Source: Desulfobacterales bacterium
Lineage (GTDB): Bacteria; Desulfobacterota; Desulfobacteria; Desulfobacterales; Desulfobacteraceae
Direction of reading: 5' to 3'
NCBI GenBank assembly: GCA_022361535.1
Contig: JAKSAU010000467.1
Location: forward strand, 1 to 11,976
DNA length: 11,976 bases
Positions 1 through 6,924 of this stretch are shown one piece after another; the stretch's first letter is position 1, and each line of letters begins with the position of its first letter. The translations under genes and the position numbers were made by a program. The notes beneath the pieces are model-generated. The model was not told the DNA's origin. It was given only the letters and a program-made list of their open reading frames with translations, and made no database searches.

Positions 1-60
1 AAAAATATTGCCGAGGAAGTTATTTACCTGATTGAAGGCGAAATCATCCGTCATTCCTGA
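1..60 (+). CDS. phoU: PhoU C-terminal end (partial)
   Basis: The first 60 bases read in frame 1 as the last 19 residues of a protein, ending in the motif IAEEVIYLIEGEIIRHS and TGA. This closely resembles the usual C-terminus of PhoU, the helical regulator linking the Pst phosphate transporter to the PhoR kinase. The gene is cut by the window edge, so nothing can be said about its start or integrity. phoB begins 31 bp after its stop, and the order phoU-phoB-phoR is a common phosphate-regulon layout. The assignment rests on a short tail plus context. Confidence 0.8.
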   Translation, partial: KNIAEEVIYLIEGEIIRHS

Positions 61-91
61 TGACCAACAAAATTTAACACAGGATTAAAAA

Positions 92-781
92 ATGTCCAAA
101 GAAACCATATTAATTGTAGACGATGAAGAAGACATCCTTGAACTGATCAAATTTAACCTGAAAAGCGAAGGGTATAATATCCTCCAGGCCATGACCGGAG
201 AGGAAGCCATTAAAATCGCCAAGCAATCAGCCCCGGATCTTATGGTCCTGGATCTCATGCTGCCGGGGATAGACGGCCTTGAAGTCACCCGGTATTTGAA
301 AAACAATGATACCACATCCGAGATTCCCATTGTTATGCTGACAGCAAAGGGAGAAGAGTCTGATATTGTCACCGGACTTGAATTAGGGGCCAATGACTAT
401 ATGTCAAAACCGTTTAGCCCAAGGGAGCTGACAGCCAGAATCCGAGCCATCCTGCGCCGCCGTGCAAAAAATAGCACAGAGGCGCCTGTACGGGTCCGCC
501 AGGAAGGCGACATGGTAATTGACCGGGCCAAGCATCGTGTCACTATTGAAGGCAAGGTTGTGGAGTTGACCCTGTCTGAGTTTGAACTGCTTTCCTTTTT
601 GGCTGAAAAAAAAGGCTGGGTGTTTACCCGGGGGCAGATCGTGGATGCCATCCATGGTGAAAATTATGCGGTGACTGAGCGCAGCATTGATGTTATCATC
701 GTTGGGTTGCGAAAAAAACTAGGCACCTATGCGTCCTGCATTGAAACTGTCCGGGGTGTGGGATATCGTTTTAAGGAGTAG
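92..781 (+). CDS. phoB: PhoB-type phosphate response regulator
   Basis: A 229-residue OmpR/PhoB-family response regulator of normal length. The receiver domain (about 3-120) has the acidic pair D10/D11, the phosphoacceptor D54 in VLDLMLPG, the switch T84 in MLTAKGE and K106 in SKPFSP. A winged-helix DNA-binding domain follows (about 128-227), with the typical ending ETVRGVGYRF. In this family, phosphorylation by PhoR drives dimerisation and activation of phosphate-starvation genes at Pho boxes. The ATG at 92 follows a weak purine stretch (AGGA at 81-84). The gene lies between phoU and phoR, which fixes it as PhoB rather than another OmpR paralogue. I saw no Pho box in the 31-bp gap before it, so it is probably cotranscribed from upstream. 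Confidence 0.95.
   Translation: MSKETILIVDDEEDILELIKFNLKSEGYNILQAMTGEEAIKIAKQSAPDLMVLDLMLPGIDGLEVTRYLKNNDTTSEIPIVMLTAKGEESDIVTGLELGANDYMSKPFSPRELTARIRAILRRRAKNSTEAPVRVRQEGDMVIDRAKHRVTIEGKVVELTLSEFELLSFLAEKKGWVFTRGQIVDAIHGENYAVTERSIDVIIVGLRKKLGTYASCIETVRGVGYRFKE
773..778 (+). promoter_or_regulatory. Shine-Dalgarno for phoR
   Basis: AAGGAG lies inside the last codons of phoB. It is 14 nt before the TTG at 793, which is the first possible start after the in-frame stop at 772, and 53 nt before the ATG at 832. It is the only strong ribosome-binding sequence near the phoR start, so it favours the upstream TTG even though the spacing is longer than ideal. Confidence 0.45.
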
Positions 782-792
782 GTTGTTCTTGT

Positions 793-2628
793 TTGTCACC
801 CGGACAACAGAAACATAGTTGGTATAGTTTAATGCGGCGTAATAAACCAAAACTGATTTGGCGGATATTTCCTTCATTTCTCATCATCATCCTATTGTCC
901 CTCACTGCTGAGGCCTGGTATGCCACCAGCTATTTCAGAGACTTTTTCCTTGAAAGCTCCGAACGTGAACTCAGTGTCAGAGCGACGCTTTTGCATGACC
1001 GGTTTGCCCGTGCGTTGTATACAGACCAGTTGAGCAACCGCCAGATTGATGCCCTTTGCAAAAGCGTAGGAGAAAAGATTCATACCCGGATCACTGTGGT
1101 CTTGCCTACAGGCGAGGTGATCGGAGATTCCTTTGCCCGGATCGAAACCATGGAGAACCACAAGGATCGCCCCGAGATTAAAACTGCCCTTGCCGGGGAA
1201 AAAGGGGTCTCTATCCGGTATAGTTCCACTCTTGATAAAAATATGATGTATATTGCCCTTCCCGTGTTTCATGAAGAAAAAGAAACAGCTGTTATACGGA
1301 CCGCTGTGTCTATTTCGGATATTGATACAAAAGTTGCGGATGTCCGCAATTCCATTTCTCTCGCCTTGATTCTGACTATCATTGCTGCCGCCATTGCCAG
1401 TCTTTATGTCTCCCGGCGGATCACCAAACCGGTAGAACAGATGAGAAAAGGGGCTGAAGAATTTTCAAAAGGGAATCTGGACAATCGTTTGCCATCCACA
1501 GATACATTAGAGTTGTCCCAGTTGTCGAGGTCCATGAATGAAATGGCCAGTGAATTGGGCAAAAAAATCATGGATGTCAAAAACCGGAGCCGTGAGCTTG
1601 AGGCAGTTCACACCAGTATGCAGGAAGGGGTGATTGCGGTTGACGGAAACGAACAGATTATCACCATTAACACGGCCGCATCCAAAATATTTGATTTTGC
1701 TCCTGAAACCCTTAAAAACAGGAATGTTTTAGAGGTGGCCAGGAATTATGATCTGCAGAATTTCATCCAAAAGGCATTATCCACACACGAACCGGTTGAA
1801 GATGATATCGTGATCGAGCGGGATGAGCGCCTGATATTAAATATCCATTCAACTGCCCTTTATGACATGAATGAGGAACGGATGGGTACGCTGATCATTT
1901 TTCATGATATTACACGGATACGGCTTCTGGAAACCATGCATAAGGACTTTGCAGCTAATGTATCCCATGAACTCAAAACTCCGTTGACCACCATTAAAGG
2001 GTTTATTGAGACCTTGCTTCAGATGATGGCAACCAGCAGCACAAAGGATGATATCTCTGAATACGGGCGGTTTTTGGGGATAATTGAAAAGAATGTCAAC
2101 CGGATGATCGGTCTTATTGACGATCTTTTGGCCCTTGCCAGGCTTGAACGGATGAAGGGAACGGGCATTTTGCTTGAAATCCATCCATTGACATCCTTAA
2201 TCCAGGGCGTCGTAAAGCTGTGTCAGGAACAGGCTGACGCCGGCAATATTCTTCTCAAAGTTCAGTGCCCTGACAATGTATCAGCAATGGTAGATCCCAC
2301 TCTGATGGAACAGGCAGTATTCAATCTGGTGGATAATGCCGTTAAATACAATGGAGAAGGCGCGACAGTTACGGTGGAAGTCGCCAAGGAACATGGCAGT
2401 ATCAAAATCCGCGTAAAAGATTCAGGAACAGGTATTGACGCTGAGCATCTGCCCAAATTGTTTAACCGGTTTTACAGGGTGGATAAAGGCCGAAGCCGGG
2501 ATCAGGGCGGCACAGGGTTAGGCCTTGCCATTGTTAAGCATATTGTCCAATACCACAATGGCCGCATAGAAGTTGAAAGTGCCAAAGGTAAAGGTACCTG
2601 CTTTACGATTACCATCCCTTCAGCATAG
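793..2628 (+). CDS. phoR: PhoR-type sensor histidine kinase
   Basis: A membrane-bound histidine kinase, 611 residues from the TTG at 793. An in-frame ATG at 832 would give 598 residues but has no good ribosome-binding site. Domains in order: transmembrane helix (about 24-46), an extracytoplasmic sensor region of about 140 residues, a second helix (about 187-205), HAMP (about 206-258), PAS (about 270-375), HisKA with phosphoacceptor H392 in VSHELKTPLTTIKGF, and a HATPase_c domain with N box (DNAVKYN, 514-520), G1 (DSGTGI, from D543) and G2 (GGTGLGLAIV, from G572). All catalytic motifs are intact. In this family the kinase phosphorylates PhoB under phosphate limitation, with PhoU and Pst acting as the input. 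It starts 11 bp after phoB and ends 18 bp from a convergent gene. The large periplasmic loop is bigger than that of E. coli PhoR and resembles PhoR of Bacillus and many deltaproteobacteria. Confidence 0.93.
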   Translation: MSPGQQKHSWYSLMRRNKPKLIWRIFPSFLIIILLSLTAEAWYATSYFRDFFLESSERELSVRATLLHDRFARALYTDQLSNRQIDALCKSVGEKIHTRITVVLPTGEVIGDSFARIETMENHKDRPEIKTALAGEKGVSIRYSSTLDKNMMYIALPVFHEEKETAVIRTAVSISDIDTKVADVRNSISLALILTIIAAAIASLYVSRRITKPVEQMRKGAEEFSKGNLDNRLPSTDTLELSQLSRSMNEMASELGKKIMDVKNRSRELEAVHTSMQEGVIAVDGNEQIITINTAASKIFDFAPETLKNRNVLEVARNYDLQNFIQKALSTHEPVEDDIVIERDERLILNIHSTALYDMNEERMGTLIIFHDITRIRLLETMHKDFAANVSHELKTPLTTIKGFIETLLQMMATSSTKDDISEYGRFLGIIEKNVNRMIGLIDDLLALARLERMKGTGILLEIHPLTSLIQGVVKLCQEQADAGNILLKVQCPDNVSAMVDPTLMEQAVFNLVDNAVKYNGEGATVTVEVAKEHGSIKIRVKDSGTGIDAEHLPKLFNRFYRVDKGRSRDQGGTGLGLAIVKHIVQYHNGRIEVESAKGKGTCFTITIPSA

Positions 2629-2646
2629 ACAAAAGGAATAACAGTT

Positions 2647-3489
2647 TTAGTAGGGGTATAAAATTTTAGCGTTTTCTCCCAAAACCATGTCTTTTTGTTC
2701 TTGCGACAATCCTGATTTATCTATGTCCTGATAATATCTGTCCGGTGTAAGCAGGGGAAAATCCGTGCCGAACAATACTTTGTCGATAACGCCTGCAGCT
2801 GCAGCCATATCATAAATGGCAGGATCGTAAAGAAACACTGAGGCTGCGGTATCGTACCAAATGTTTTTCAGGCGTTCTTTCATCTCTTTTTTCATGATGT
2901 GGTAAAAAAAGATGCCACCACCCCAGTGGGCAAGTATGATTTTATTGTCCGGAAAGGCTTTGGCCAGGCTGTCAATCTGCTCCAAAGTAACAGGGGTTTT
3001 TCCAGGGTATGGGTGGCCTAAAGGTTCGTTAGTATGAATCATACAGGGCAGGTTGCCTTTTTGCATGAGCATATCCATGACCGGCTCTAACAGTTTGATT
3101 GCCTTGGTATCAATGCCGGAAAGGTAAAACGCTAATTCTCCTACACCTGACAGGCCCGCCTCGATACAGCGTTCCGCTTCACGGGCAGCGCCGCCCCAGG
3201 CAAGGTCAAAACAGGCCAGCCCACGAATTCTTTTGGGGTGTGCAATCACCGCTTCAATTACCGCATCATTGTTTTGTCTTGCATGCTCCGGATTCCGCCA
3301 GGGAAAACCACTGACAACGGAAACGTCCACCCCGTGCTCATCCATGGTTTCTAAAAGTTCATTAACAGTAGTTATTTTAGCTCTTGGAGAGTTGTAAAGC
3401 AGCTTGAATTCAGGCTCATTGTCAAAAAAAGGAGTTCTGTCAGCTTTAACGGAATCGAAAAACAGATGGGTATGGGAATCAATAATCAC
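2647..3489 (-). CDS. amidohydrolase-2 family metal-dependent hydrolase
   Basis: A 280-residue TIM-barrel hydrolase of the amidohydrolase-2 family (COG2159 type, related to ACMSD-like decarboxylases and hydrolases). Counting from the GTG at 3489, visible metal-site candidates are the N-terminal HxH (H6, H8 in IDSHTHLF), H152 in MIHTNE, H188 in LAHWGGG and D243 in FGTDFPLL. I chose the GTG because GAGGG lies 7 nt upstream of it and the conserved strand IIDSHTH begins there. A TTG at 3534 would add 15 residues but has no ribosome-binding site. The substrate cannot be told from sequence. The gene stands alone, convergent with phoR and divergent from the tetrapyrrole operon, so context gives no pathway. 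Confidence 0.85.
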   Translation of the reverse strand: MIIDSHTHLFFDSVKADRTPFFDNEPEFKLLYNSPRAKITTVNELLETMDEHGVDVSVVSGFPWRNPEHARQNNDAVIEAVIAHPKRIRGLACFDLAWGGAAREAERCIEAGLSGVGELAFYLSGIDTKAIKLLEPVMDMLMQKGNLPCMIHTNEPLGHPYPGKTPVTLEQIDSLAKAFPDNKIILAHWGGGIFFYHIMKKEMKERLKNIWYDTAASVFLYDPAIYDMAAAAGVIDKVLFGTDFPLLTPDRYYQDIDKSGLSQEQKDMVLGENAKILYPY

Positions 3490-3496
3490 GGCAATG

Positions 3497-3501
3497 CCCT
3501 C
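3497..3501 (-). promoter_or_regulatory. Shine-Dalgarno deciding the amidohydrolase start
   Basis: GAGGG on the minus strand sits 7 nt before the GTG at 3489. The longer alternative start (TTG at 3534) lacks any such sequence, so this site argues for the shorter 280-residue protein. Confidence 0.6.
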
Positions 3502-3513
3502 ACATGATAAATA

Positions 3514-3542
3514 TTGAAAAAACTTAAAGGGCAATATATATT
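3514..3542 (+). promoter_or_regulatory. sigma70-type promoter of the tetrapyrrole operon
   Basis: TTGAAA (3514-3519) and TATATT (3537-3542) are separated by 17 nt. These match the TTGACA/TATAAT consensus at 5 of 6 positions each, with optimal spacing. Transcription would start near 3549 and give a leader of about 30 nt before the GTG of sirC. No longer riboswitch-sized leader is possible from this promoter. Confidence 0.5.
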
Positions 3543-3561
3543 AAATCTTTTATTCAAACAA
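3533..3561 (-). promoter_or_regulatory. possible promoter of the amidohydrolase gene
   Basis: On the minus strand TTGTTT (3556-3561) and TATATT (3533-3538) are 17 nt apart. The -35 match is poor. The -10 overlaps that of the divergent promoter because the core is the near-palindromic ATATATAT. If both are real, polymerases would compete for the same AT-rich patch. Confidence 0.3.
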
Positions 3562-3579
3562 GGAATGAATACCTGAACG

Positions 3580-4257
3580 GTGAAGACATATTACCCGATA
3601 TTTTTAGATGTTGAAGGCAAAACCTGCCTGGTGGTGGGCGGTGGAGCCGTTGGAACGCGTAAGGCTTTGGGGCTTGCTCGTGCCAATGCCAAGGTTCGGG
3701 TTGTAAGTCCTGAATTTTCTTCAGACCTTACTGTATCGACCAATAAAAATATCAGCCTGGAAGAAAAAACTTTTGAACCATCGGATCTGGAAAACGTTTG
3801 TATGGTTTTCGCTACAACGGACAGCTTTGAACTAAACGCTCAGATCCGGGATGCGGCTCGAAGCAAAAATATCCTTTGCAATATTGCAAGCGGAACAGAC
3901 AAAGGGGATTTTATCCTGCCCTCAGTTGTAGAAAGGGATGGTCTTCTTTTAGCTGTCTCCACCTGCGGGGCAAGTCCGGCATTGGCCAAGCAGTTGCGCC
4001 GTGAACTTGAAGATCGGTTTGGTCCGGAATACGGTGTGTTGGTCACTCTTTTAGGGAATATCAGGAAAAAAATTTTGGCCCAAGATCATGATCCGGAAGG
4101 GCATAAGCAAAAGTTCAATGCTTTGCTGAAACATAACCTGACCGGCTTGATCGCCACCAATAACACCAAGGATATCGATATAATACTGTCCAACCTGTTT
4201 GGAGACGGATTCTCATTTAATGACTTGACTGCAAGCCACTATTCTCAGGAGCTGTGA
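3580..4257 (+). CDS. sirC: precorrin-2 dehydrogenase / siroheme synthase (SirC, CysG-N family)
   Basis: A 225-residue protein matching the N-terminal half of CysG (Met8p/SirC family). This family oxidises precorrin-2 to sirohydrochlorin with NAD+ and in some members also inserts iron. The N-terminus PIFLDVEGKTCLVVGGG and the Rossmann loop GGGAVGTRK (about 20-28) bind NAD. The segment FILPSVVERD and VSTCGASPALAK (about 111-137) is the family's conserved dimerisation and tetrapyrrole region. The methyltransferase half of CysG is absent, so a separate uroporphyrinogen methyltransferase is expected elsewhere. The start is GTG at 3580; AAGGA at 3560-3564 is rather far away (15 nt) and a three-codon ATG frame ending in TGA lies between. 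By my alignment, the position of catalytic Asp104 in E. coli CysG is Ser104 here. It overlaps the next gene by the TGATG junction. Confidence 0.88.
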   Translation: MKTYYPIFLDVEGKTCLVVGGGAVGTRKALGLARANAKVRVVSPEFSSDLTVSTNKNISLEEKTFEPSDLENVCMVFATTDSFELNAQIRDAARSKNILCNIASGTDKGDFILPSVVERDGLLLAVSTCGASPALAKQLRRELEDRFGPEYGVLVTLLGNIRKKILAQDHDPEGHKQKFNALLKHNLTGLIATNNTKDIDIILSNLFGDGFSFNDLTASHYSQEL

Positions 4258-5090
4258 TGCCCATGAACCTGTCAAATATTCTTTTACAATGTTCGGCCGT
4301 GTTGTATTTTATCAGTATGGCCGGGTACTTTTGCTATCTTTTTCATCAAAAAGACCGGATCCAGAAAATTGCTTTTGGTACGGTTGTAGCAGCCGTAGGA
4401 ATACATTTGGTTTCGGTTATAATAGAAAGCTCGATTATACGGGGGCTTCCCATCCATAACCTGGTACAAAGCCTTTCTATGGCTGCCCTGGCTTTAGGCG
4501 GTATGTTTATTTATGTCCAATACCGATTCAATCTTAAAATCCTTGGGATCTTTGCCACCGGACTTTTAAGTATTCTTATGCTTGGCGTTGTGACCCTGCC
4601 CAGCACCCCGGTGTCACCGGATGAAACCTATAAAGGGTTCTGGTTCTTTTCCCATATCATTCTCATCTTCACTGGTGAAGCCACATTGGGCCTTGCCTGC
4701 GGTGCTGGTATTCTTTACCTGATCCAGGAAGCCGGTATCAAAGGAAAAAATCCGGGATTCTTTTTTAAGCGCCTGCCTTCTTTGGATTTTTTGGATATGG
4801 TCTCCTATACCTGCATTACCACAGGGTTTGCTTTACTGACCTTTGGCTTGGTGACCGGATTTATATTTGCCAAGTCTGTGTGGGGCAGCTTCTGGAGGTG
4901 GGATGTTAAAGAAGTTTTTTCAGTTGGAGCCTGGCTGGTTTATGCTGCGCTGCTTCACTTACGCCTGTACTCCGGGTGGCAGGGGCGTAGATCCGCGATT
5001 ATGTCCATTGTCGGTTTTGTCATCCTTGCTTTTACTTTCCTGGGTGTGAACCTTTTCTTGGGCGGACATCACCAGACTTTTACCCAATAG
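4257..5090 (+). CDS. HemX/CcsA-family cytochrome c assembly-like membrane protein
   Basis: A 277-residue polytopic protein with about eight hydrophobic helices. It carries the family's tryptophan-rich motif WGSFWRWD (209-216), like the WWD heme-handling motif of CcsA. Histidines that could act as heme ligands are H50, H133, H234 and H271/H272. Genes of this kind next to hemA are usually called hemX or ypjD-like. In Bacillus, HemX lowers HemA protein levels, whereas true CcsA exports heme for cytochrome c maturation. Either role is possible here. The ATG at 4257 overlaps the sirC stop (TGATG) and follows AGGAG (4247-4251) by 5 nt; a GTG at 4254 is too close to that site. hemA follows after 11 bp, so all three genes are almost certainly one transcript. 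Confidence 0.85.
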   Translation: MPMNLSNILLQCSAVLYFISMAGYFCYLFHQKDRIQKIAFGTVVAAVGIHLVSVIIESSIIRGLPIHNLVQSLSMAALALGGMFIYVQYRFNLKILGIFATGLLSILMLGVVTLPSTPVSPDETYKGFWFFSHIILIFTGEATLGLACGAGILYLIQEAGIKGKNPGFFFKRLPSLDFLDMVSYTCITTGFALLTFGLVTGFIFAKSVWGSFWRWDVKEVFSVGAWLVYAALLHLRLYSGWQGRRSAIMSIVGFVILAFTFLGVNLFLGGHHQTFTQ

Positions 5091-5101
5091 CGAAACAAAC
5101 C

Positions 5102-6376
5102 ATGTCAAAAATAATACTAATTGGCGCCAACCATAAAACTGCACCTGTGGAACTAAGGGAGAAACTTTCCTTTTCCGCAGACGAAACTTTGGCAGCCTTG
5201 GAACACATTAAACAGGATCCTGCAATACGGGAAGGGCTTGTCTTTTCAACCTGTAATCGTATGGAAATCCTTTATATTCCAGAAAGTGAAGATCAGATCG
5301 AGGCTGTAATTAAGTTTATTGCCGAGCATAAAAATCTGTCAATTCCCGAGTTCAGATCTTCCCTTTATATTCTTGAAGATGATGAAGCCATTCGCCATAT
5401 GTTCAGTGTGGCATCCAGTTTGGATTCCATGATGGTGGGCGAGCCACAGATCTTGGGGCAGGTCAAGCAGGCTTATAAAACTGCTGTAAAAGTCGGCGCC
5501 TCGGGTGTGCTGCTTAACCGGATGATGCACAAATCCTTTTCTGTGGCCAAGCGGGTACGAAAAGAAACCGGTATTGGTGACAATGCCGTGTCTATTTCTT
5601 ATGCTGCTATAGAGCTTGCAAATAAAATATTCTCTGATTTGTCCACAAAAAGCGTGATGCTTTTAGGTGCAGGTGAAATGGCTGAATTGGCAGTCGAGCA
5701 CTTGATGACCCACAATGTAAAGAACATTGTGGTGGCCAATCGGACATTTAAAAATGCCTTGACCCTGGCCCAGAAGTTTAATGGAGAAGCAGTGCAATAC
5801 GAAGAAAGGGAAGCTGCTCTGGCTGATGTCGATATTATTATAAGTTCAACCGGCGCTACTGATTATGTGCTGAACCGGGATCACGTCAAAAGGGCCATGA
5901 AAAAAAGGCAGCATAATACCTTGTTCTTTATCGACATTGCCGTTCCCAGGGATATCGATCCCAGGATCAATAAAATTTCCAATGCCTATGTGTATGATAT
6001 TGATGACCTGAAGAATATTGTAGAGGCCAATATTAGCCAGCGGGAGCAGGAAACTGTTAAAGCCAGAAGGTTTGTTGAAGAGGCACTGGTGGCGTTTCGA
6101 AGGTGGCTGGATGGTCTGTCCATCGTGCCTACGATCAAGGCCATCAATGATAAGATGACAGCTATTGTGGATATAGAGCTTGAAAAAACCCTTACAGGGC
6201 TCCGCCACCTGGCACCTGAAGACGTTGATGCGATCCGTCGTATGACAAAGGCCATTGCTTCACGTTCCATACATGATCCCATTTTGTTTCTACGCAATAC
6301 AGGCGATCACCGTGACGATTCGCTTTATCTGAATGTGGCCCGCCAGCTTTTTAACCTTGATATCAAGGATGAATGA
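5102..6376 (+). CDS. hemA: glutamyl-tRNA reductase
   Basis: A 424-residue HemA of normal length. This enzyme reduces glutamyl-tRNA to glutamate-1-semialdehyde with NADPH, the committed step of tetrapyrrole synthesis by the C5 pathway. Visible landmarks are GANHKTAPVELREKL at the N-terminus, the catalytic C51 in FSTCNRMEIL, MMVGEPQILGQVKQAY, the NADPH-binding GAGEM (189-193) and a C-terminal dimerisation helix region. The ATG at 5102 has no clear Shine-Dalgarno sequence; translation is probably coupled to the gene 11 bp upstream. Its grouping with sirC fits a need for siroheme for sulfite reductase, and perhaps for heme made through the siroheme branch. hemC and hemD are not in this window and do not follow directly. 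Confidence 0.97.
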   Translation: MSKIILIGANHKTAPVELREKLSFSADETLAALEHIKQDPAIREGLVFSTCNRMEILYIPESEDQIEAVIKFIAEHKNLSIPEFRSSLYILEDDEAIRHMFSVASSLDSMMVGEPQILGQVKQAYKTAVKVGASGVLLNRMMHKSFSVAKRVRKETGIGDNAVSISYAAIELANKIFSDLSTKSVMLLGAGEMAELAVEHLMTHNVKNIVVANRTFKNALTLAQKFNGEAVQYEEREAALADVDIIISSTGATDYVLNRDHVKRAMKKRQHNTLFFIDIAVPRDIDPRINKISNAYVYDIDDLKNIVEANISQREQETVKARRFVEEALVAFRRWLDGLSIVPTIKAINDKMTAIVDIELEKTLTGLRHLAPEDVDAIRRMTKAIASRSIHDPILFLRNTGDHRDDSLYLNVARQLFNLDIKDE

Positions 6377-6456
6377 TAGACCGGACAATCTTGTTTAGGA
6401 ACGATAGAACCGTGCTGGCCGGCTAAATTTTTCAATGATTGAAGCATATTAAACGC

Positions 6457-6484
6457 TTTACTTTAAAAAATGTTCTGTTATAAT
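6457..6484 (+). promoter_or_regulatory. sigma70-type promoter of dksA and downstream genes
   Basis: A perfect -10 box TATAAT (6479-6484) lies 16 nt after TTTACT (6457-6462), which matches the -35 consensus at 4 of 6 positions. The start of transcription would be near 6491, giving a 44-nt leader before the dksA ATG. The small gaps downstream suggest that the PHP-RNase III and radical SAM genes share this promoter. Confidence 0.6.
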
Positions 6485-6522
6485 AATGAATTCTGATGCG
6501 CCGATAGTGCATACTTAAAGTG

Positions 6523-6527
6523 AAGGA
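6523..6527 (+). promoter_or_regulatory. Shine-Dalgarno deciding the dksA start
   Basis: AAGGA sits 7 nt before the ATG at 6535. An in-frame GTG at 6520 lies upstream of this site and would leave it inside the coding region, so the ATG is preferred. Confidence 0.7.
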
Positions 6528-6534
6528 CAATGCT

Positions 6535-6897
6535 ATGAAAAAAGAAGAACTGGACTATTTCAAAAATCTGTTGACGGACCGGTTAAATGAACTGCTTTCC
6601 CATGCCGACAGCACAGTTACCGGCATGACAAAGCCTAAAGAGAATTTTGCTGATCCCACAGACCGGGCCTCCCATGAAGCAGAGAGAAGTTTTGAACTTC
6701 GTATTCGGGACCGGGAACATAAATTGATCAAAAAGATCAAAAAGGCCTTGGCTCGGATTGAGAACGGTACATTCGGCAGGTGCGAGGCTTGTGAAGAAGA
6801 TATTTCCATTGCCCGCCTTAAAGCCAGACCGGTAACCACCCAGTGTATCGAGTGCAAAACCCGGGAAGAAGATATGGAGAAAGCCCTGGGTATTTAA
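6535..6897 (+). CDS. dksA: DksA/TraR-family zinc-finger transcription factor
   Basis: A 120-residue DksA-type protein that would bind the RNA polymerase secondary channel and, with ppGpp, modulate rRNA and amino-acid promoters. The coiled-coil region is followed by the tip motif DPTDRAS (D40, D43 and A45 from the ATG), matching the functionally critical D71, D74 and A76 of E. coli DksA. The zinc finger CEAC...CIEC has C83, C86, C104 and C107. Similarity is strongest across RIRDREHKLIKKI and the finger. It is about 30 residues shorter than E. coli DksA at the N-terminus, as in many deltaproteobacterial members. With the acidic tip retained, a true DksA role is more likely than a TraR-like one. 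Confidence 0.9.
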   Translation: MKKEELDYFKNLLTDRLNELLSHADSTVTGMTKPKENFADPTDRASHEAERSFELRIRDREHKLIKKIKKALARIENGTFGRCEACEEDISIARLKARPVTTQCIECKTREEDMEKALGI

Positions 6898-6924
6898 CAA
6901 CCACATCAGGCAAGACGATAATTT

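Larger units (their letters stand above)
6377..6534 (+). other. intergenic region between hemA and dksA
   Basis: This 158-bp stretch contains no gene. A weak imperfect pairing (TAG, bulged A, CCGG at 6377-6384 with CCGGCTA at 6419-6425) followed by five T residues (6428-6432) might act as a poor terminator, but its 34-nt loop makes this doubtful. The right half holds the dksA promoter and ribosome-binding site. Confidence 0.5.

Noticed and set aside
61..91. Pho box or promoter before phoB.
   Set aside because: The 31-bp gap shows no CTGTCAT-like direct repeats and no -10/-35 pair, so readthrough from phoU is more likely.
892..1272. Antisense open frame of 126 codons inside phoR, and similar long antisense frames inside hemA, dksA, the radical SAM gene and the PBP1A gene.
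   Set aside because: Each lies opposite a confidently identified gene, has no recognisable domain and no ribosome-binding context. They are shadows of codon use.
3490..3534. N-terminal extension of the amidohydrolase from TTG 3534.
   Set aside because: The 15 extra residues lie over the promoter region, have no ribosome-binding site and precede a well-formed GTG start with GAGGG.
6377..6432. Possible rho-independent terminator after hemA (TAG-CCGG with CCGGCTA, then five T).
   Set aside because: The pairing needs a bulge and a 34-nt loop, and only four G-C pairs are contiguous. It is mentioned in the intergenic entry but not called as a terminator.
6490..6515. Short inverted repeat ATGC/GCAT in the dksA leader.
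   Set aside because: Only about four base pairs with a long loop; expected by chance.
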